Below are positions 24,433 to 25,228 of a stretch of DNA of 25,228 nt, piece by piece (within the stretch, counting starts at the first letter, position 1; each line of letters opens with the position of its first letter). The position numbers and the translations under genes were made by a program. Origin of the DNA: CAZFVY01 sp964522665 (GTDB taxonomy: Bacteria > Verrucomicrobiota > Verrucomicrobiia > Limisphaerales > CAZFVY01); the NCBI GenBank assembly GCA_964522665.1, contig CAZFVY010000104.1:1-25228 (forward strand), written 5' to 3'. The notes below the pieces were generated by a model. That model ran no database searches, was not told the origin of the DNA, and worked only from the letters and a program-made list of their open reading frames with translations.

Positions 24433-25228
24433 ATGAGCAAAACGACCAAAACGGAAGTGTTGGAGAAGCTGCGGCGCCGCTATCAAACGGCGGGGCCGGA
24501 GCACAAAACCAAATTGATTGATCAAGCGGTGGCGCTGCTAAACTACCATCGCAAGGCCGCCGTCCGGGCCTTGAACGGAGTGGCCGGCGGCGCGCGGGGC
24601 GTTTCGACCGGTCGACCGCGCGAGTATGAGGCCAAAGAGTTGCTGCCGGTGTTGCGGGCCATCTGGCCAGCGGCCAGCTATCCGTGCGGCAAACGTCTGG
24701 CGGCCATGTTGCCGGACTGGCTGGCTGGTTATCAGCAGCATGAAAAGAGCGTCTCGGCCGGGGTGGAGGAACAACTGCTCCAGGCCAGCCCGCGGACGCT
24801 GGACCGCTTGCTCTCGCCCTTGCGCGCGGGCGCGCGGCGGCCGAGCCTGACGCGCCCCGGCAGTCTGCTGCGCCACCAAATCCCCATCCGCGGCAGCGTG
24901 TGGGAGGAGAACAAGCCGGGCTGGTTGGAGGTCGACACCGTCGCGCTCTGCGGTGGGAGCGTGGCCGGGGATTTCGTCTGGATGGTGGACGGGGTGGATT
25001 ATTGCACGGCCTGGGTGAGCGTGCGCGCGATCTGGAATCGCGGTCAGGCGGCCACGCTGGCGGCCCTCATGGATATGGAGCAAAGGCTGCCCTTTGCCTT
25101 GCTGGGTCTGGACAGTGACAACGGGGGCGAGTTCCTCAACTACCATGTGCTGCGTTGGCTGCAGCAGCGGCCCCGGCCGGTCTACATGACGCGGAGCCGA
25201 CCGAACAAAAAGGACGACAACGCGCATG
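24433..25228 (+). CDS. DDE (rve-type) transposase, partial at right edge
   Basis: The frame is open from ATG 24433 to the window end, 265 codons (an in-frame GTG at 24421 is an alternative start). An N-terminal basic helix-turn-helix region (about 1-110: LEKLRRRYQTAGPEHKTKLI, then NYHRKAAVRAL) is followed by the integrase core. D168 in WLEVDTVALCGGS is the first catalytic aspartate, and D227 or D229 in LLGLDSDNGGEF the second. The third acidic residue is expected just after the last visible residues (RSRPNKKDDNAH). This 'VDTVALCGG...GDFVW' pattern is common in integrase-catalytic-domain transposases of multi-copy elements in soil bacteria. Whether the gene is intact cannot be judged, as the C-terminal half is missing. 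Confidence 0.9.
   Translation, partial: MSKTTKTEVLEKLRRRYQTAGPEHKTKLIDQAVALLNYHRKAAVRALNGVAGGARGVSTGRPREYEAKELLPVLRAIWPAASYPCGKRLAAMLPDWLAGYQQHEKSVSAGVEEQLLQASPRTLDRLLSPLRAGARRPSLTRPGSLLRHQIPIRGSVWEENKPGWLEVDTVALCGGSVAGDFVWMVDGVDYCTAWVSVRAIWNRGQAATLAALMDMEQRLPFALLGLDSDNGGEFLNYHVLRWLQQRPRPVYMTRSRPNKKDDNAH

Larger units (their letters stand above)
24333..25228 (+). mobile_element. insertion sequence, left part (continues beyond the window)
   Basis: The element comprises the paired repeats and the DDE transposase gene that runs off the right edge. It sits about 67 bases upstream of the start of the hydrolase fusion gene, which is transcribed the other way, so the insertion probably split or replaced that gene's promoter region. 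The family was not determined; the two-repeat end and integrase-type catalytic domain make an rve/ISNCY-like element plausible. Confidence 0.65.

Noticed and set aside
24267..24449. An upstream in-frame start for the hydrolase fusion
   Set aside because: It would place 61 residues before a good signal peptide and translate the insertion-sequence repeats.

Overview
The window looks like a chromosomal piece of a GC-rich bacterium of the PVC superphylum, most probably a verrucomicrobium of the Pedosphaera/Limisphaera type. This is inferred from gene content: a secreted planctomycete-type cytochrome c fused to leucine-rich repeats, a Tat-exported Gfo/Idh/MocA oxidoreductase, a secreted PQQ-like propeller, a secreted Asp-box repeat protein with a C-terminal FFRL-type ending, and a secreted esterase/glycosidase-like fusion. 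No rRNA, tRNA or CRISPR array was seen.

Layout. (1) Bases 1-2814, minus strand, form an accessory block that looks less GC-rich than the rest: an AbrB/MazE-type antitoxin gene, a possible small ORF, and a large TIR-NACHT gene that starts at 2230 and stays open through the left edge. It has no stop in the window, so it is easily missed. It is a probable anti-phage STAND NTPase. (2) Bases 2883-10660, minus strand: a D-2-hydroxyacid dehydrogenase, a secreted Asp-box repeat protein, a Tat-exported Gfo/Idh/MocA oxidoreductase and a two-domain M16 protease. (3) Bases 10901-11310: an antitoxin with a truncated PIN toxin that ends in the terminator of the next gene. (4) Bases 11333-14688: a secreted four-EF-hand protein transcribed away from an OmpR/CpxA-type two-component pair. 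Sensor and EF-hand protein share Pro/Gly-rich linkers, so this is a candidate calcium or envelope sensing module. (5) Bases 14894-16231: the cytochrome-LRR protein, then a small antitoxin with a truncated RelE-like toxin. (6) Bases 16204-18138, minus strand: a lone GspF/PilC-like membrane protein and a double GNAT acetyltransferase. (7) Bases 18139-18843: non-coding, holding a nested palindromic repeat element. (8) Bases 18844-21269: the PQQ-like protein, a DUF433 antitoxin with a truncated toxin start, and an unknown membrane-anchored protein. (9) Bases 21324-24266, minus strand: the large hydrolase fusion. (10) Bases 24333-25228: the left end of an insertion sequence with a DDE transposase running off the right edge.

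Two themes deserve attention. First, toxin-antitoxin pairs recur with an intact antitoxin and a toxin cut off shortly after its start. This is clear at 11128, likely at 16160, weaker at 20386, and only possible next to the AbrB gene. The cuts lie at borders between gene blocks, suggesting recombination junctions or retained solitary antitoxins. Second, the EF-hand/two-component module and the TIR-NACHT gene are the best candidates for an interesting biological system.
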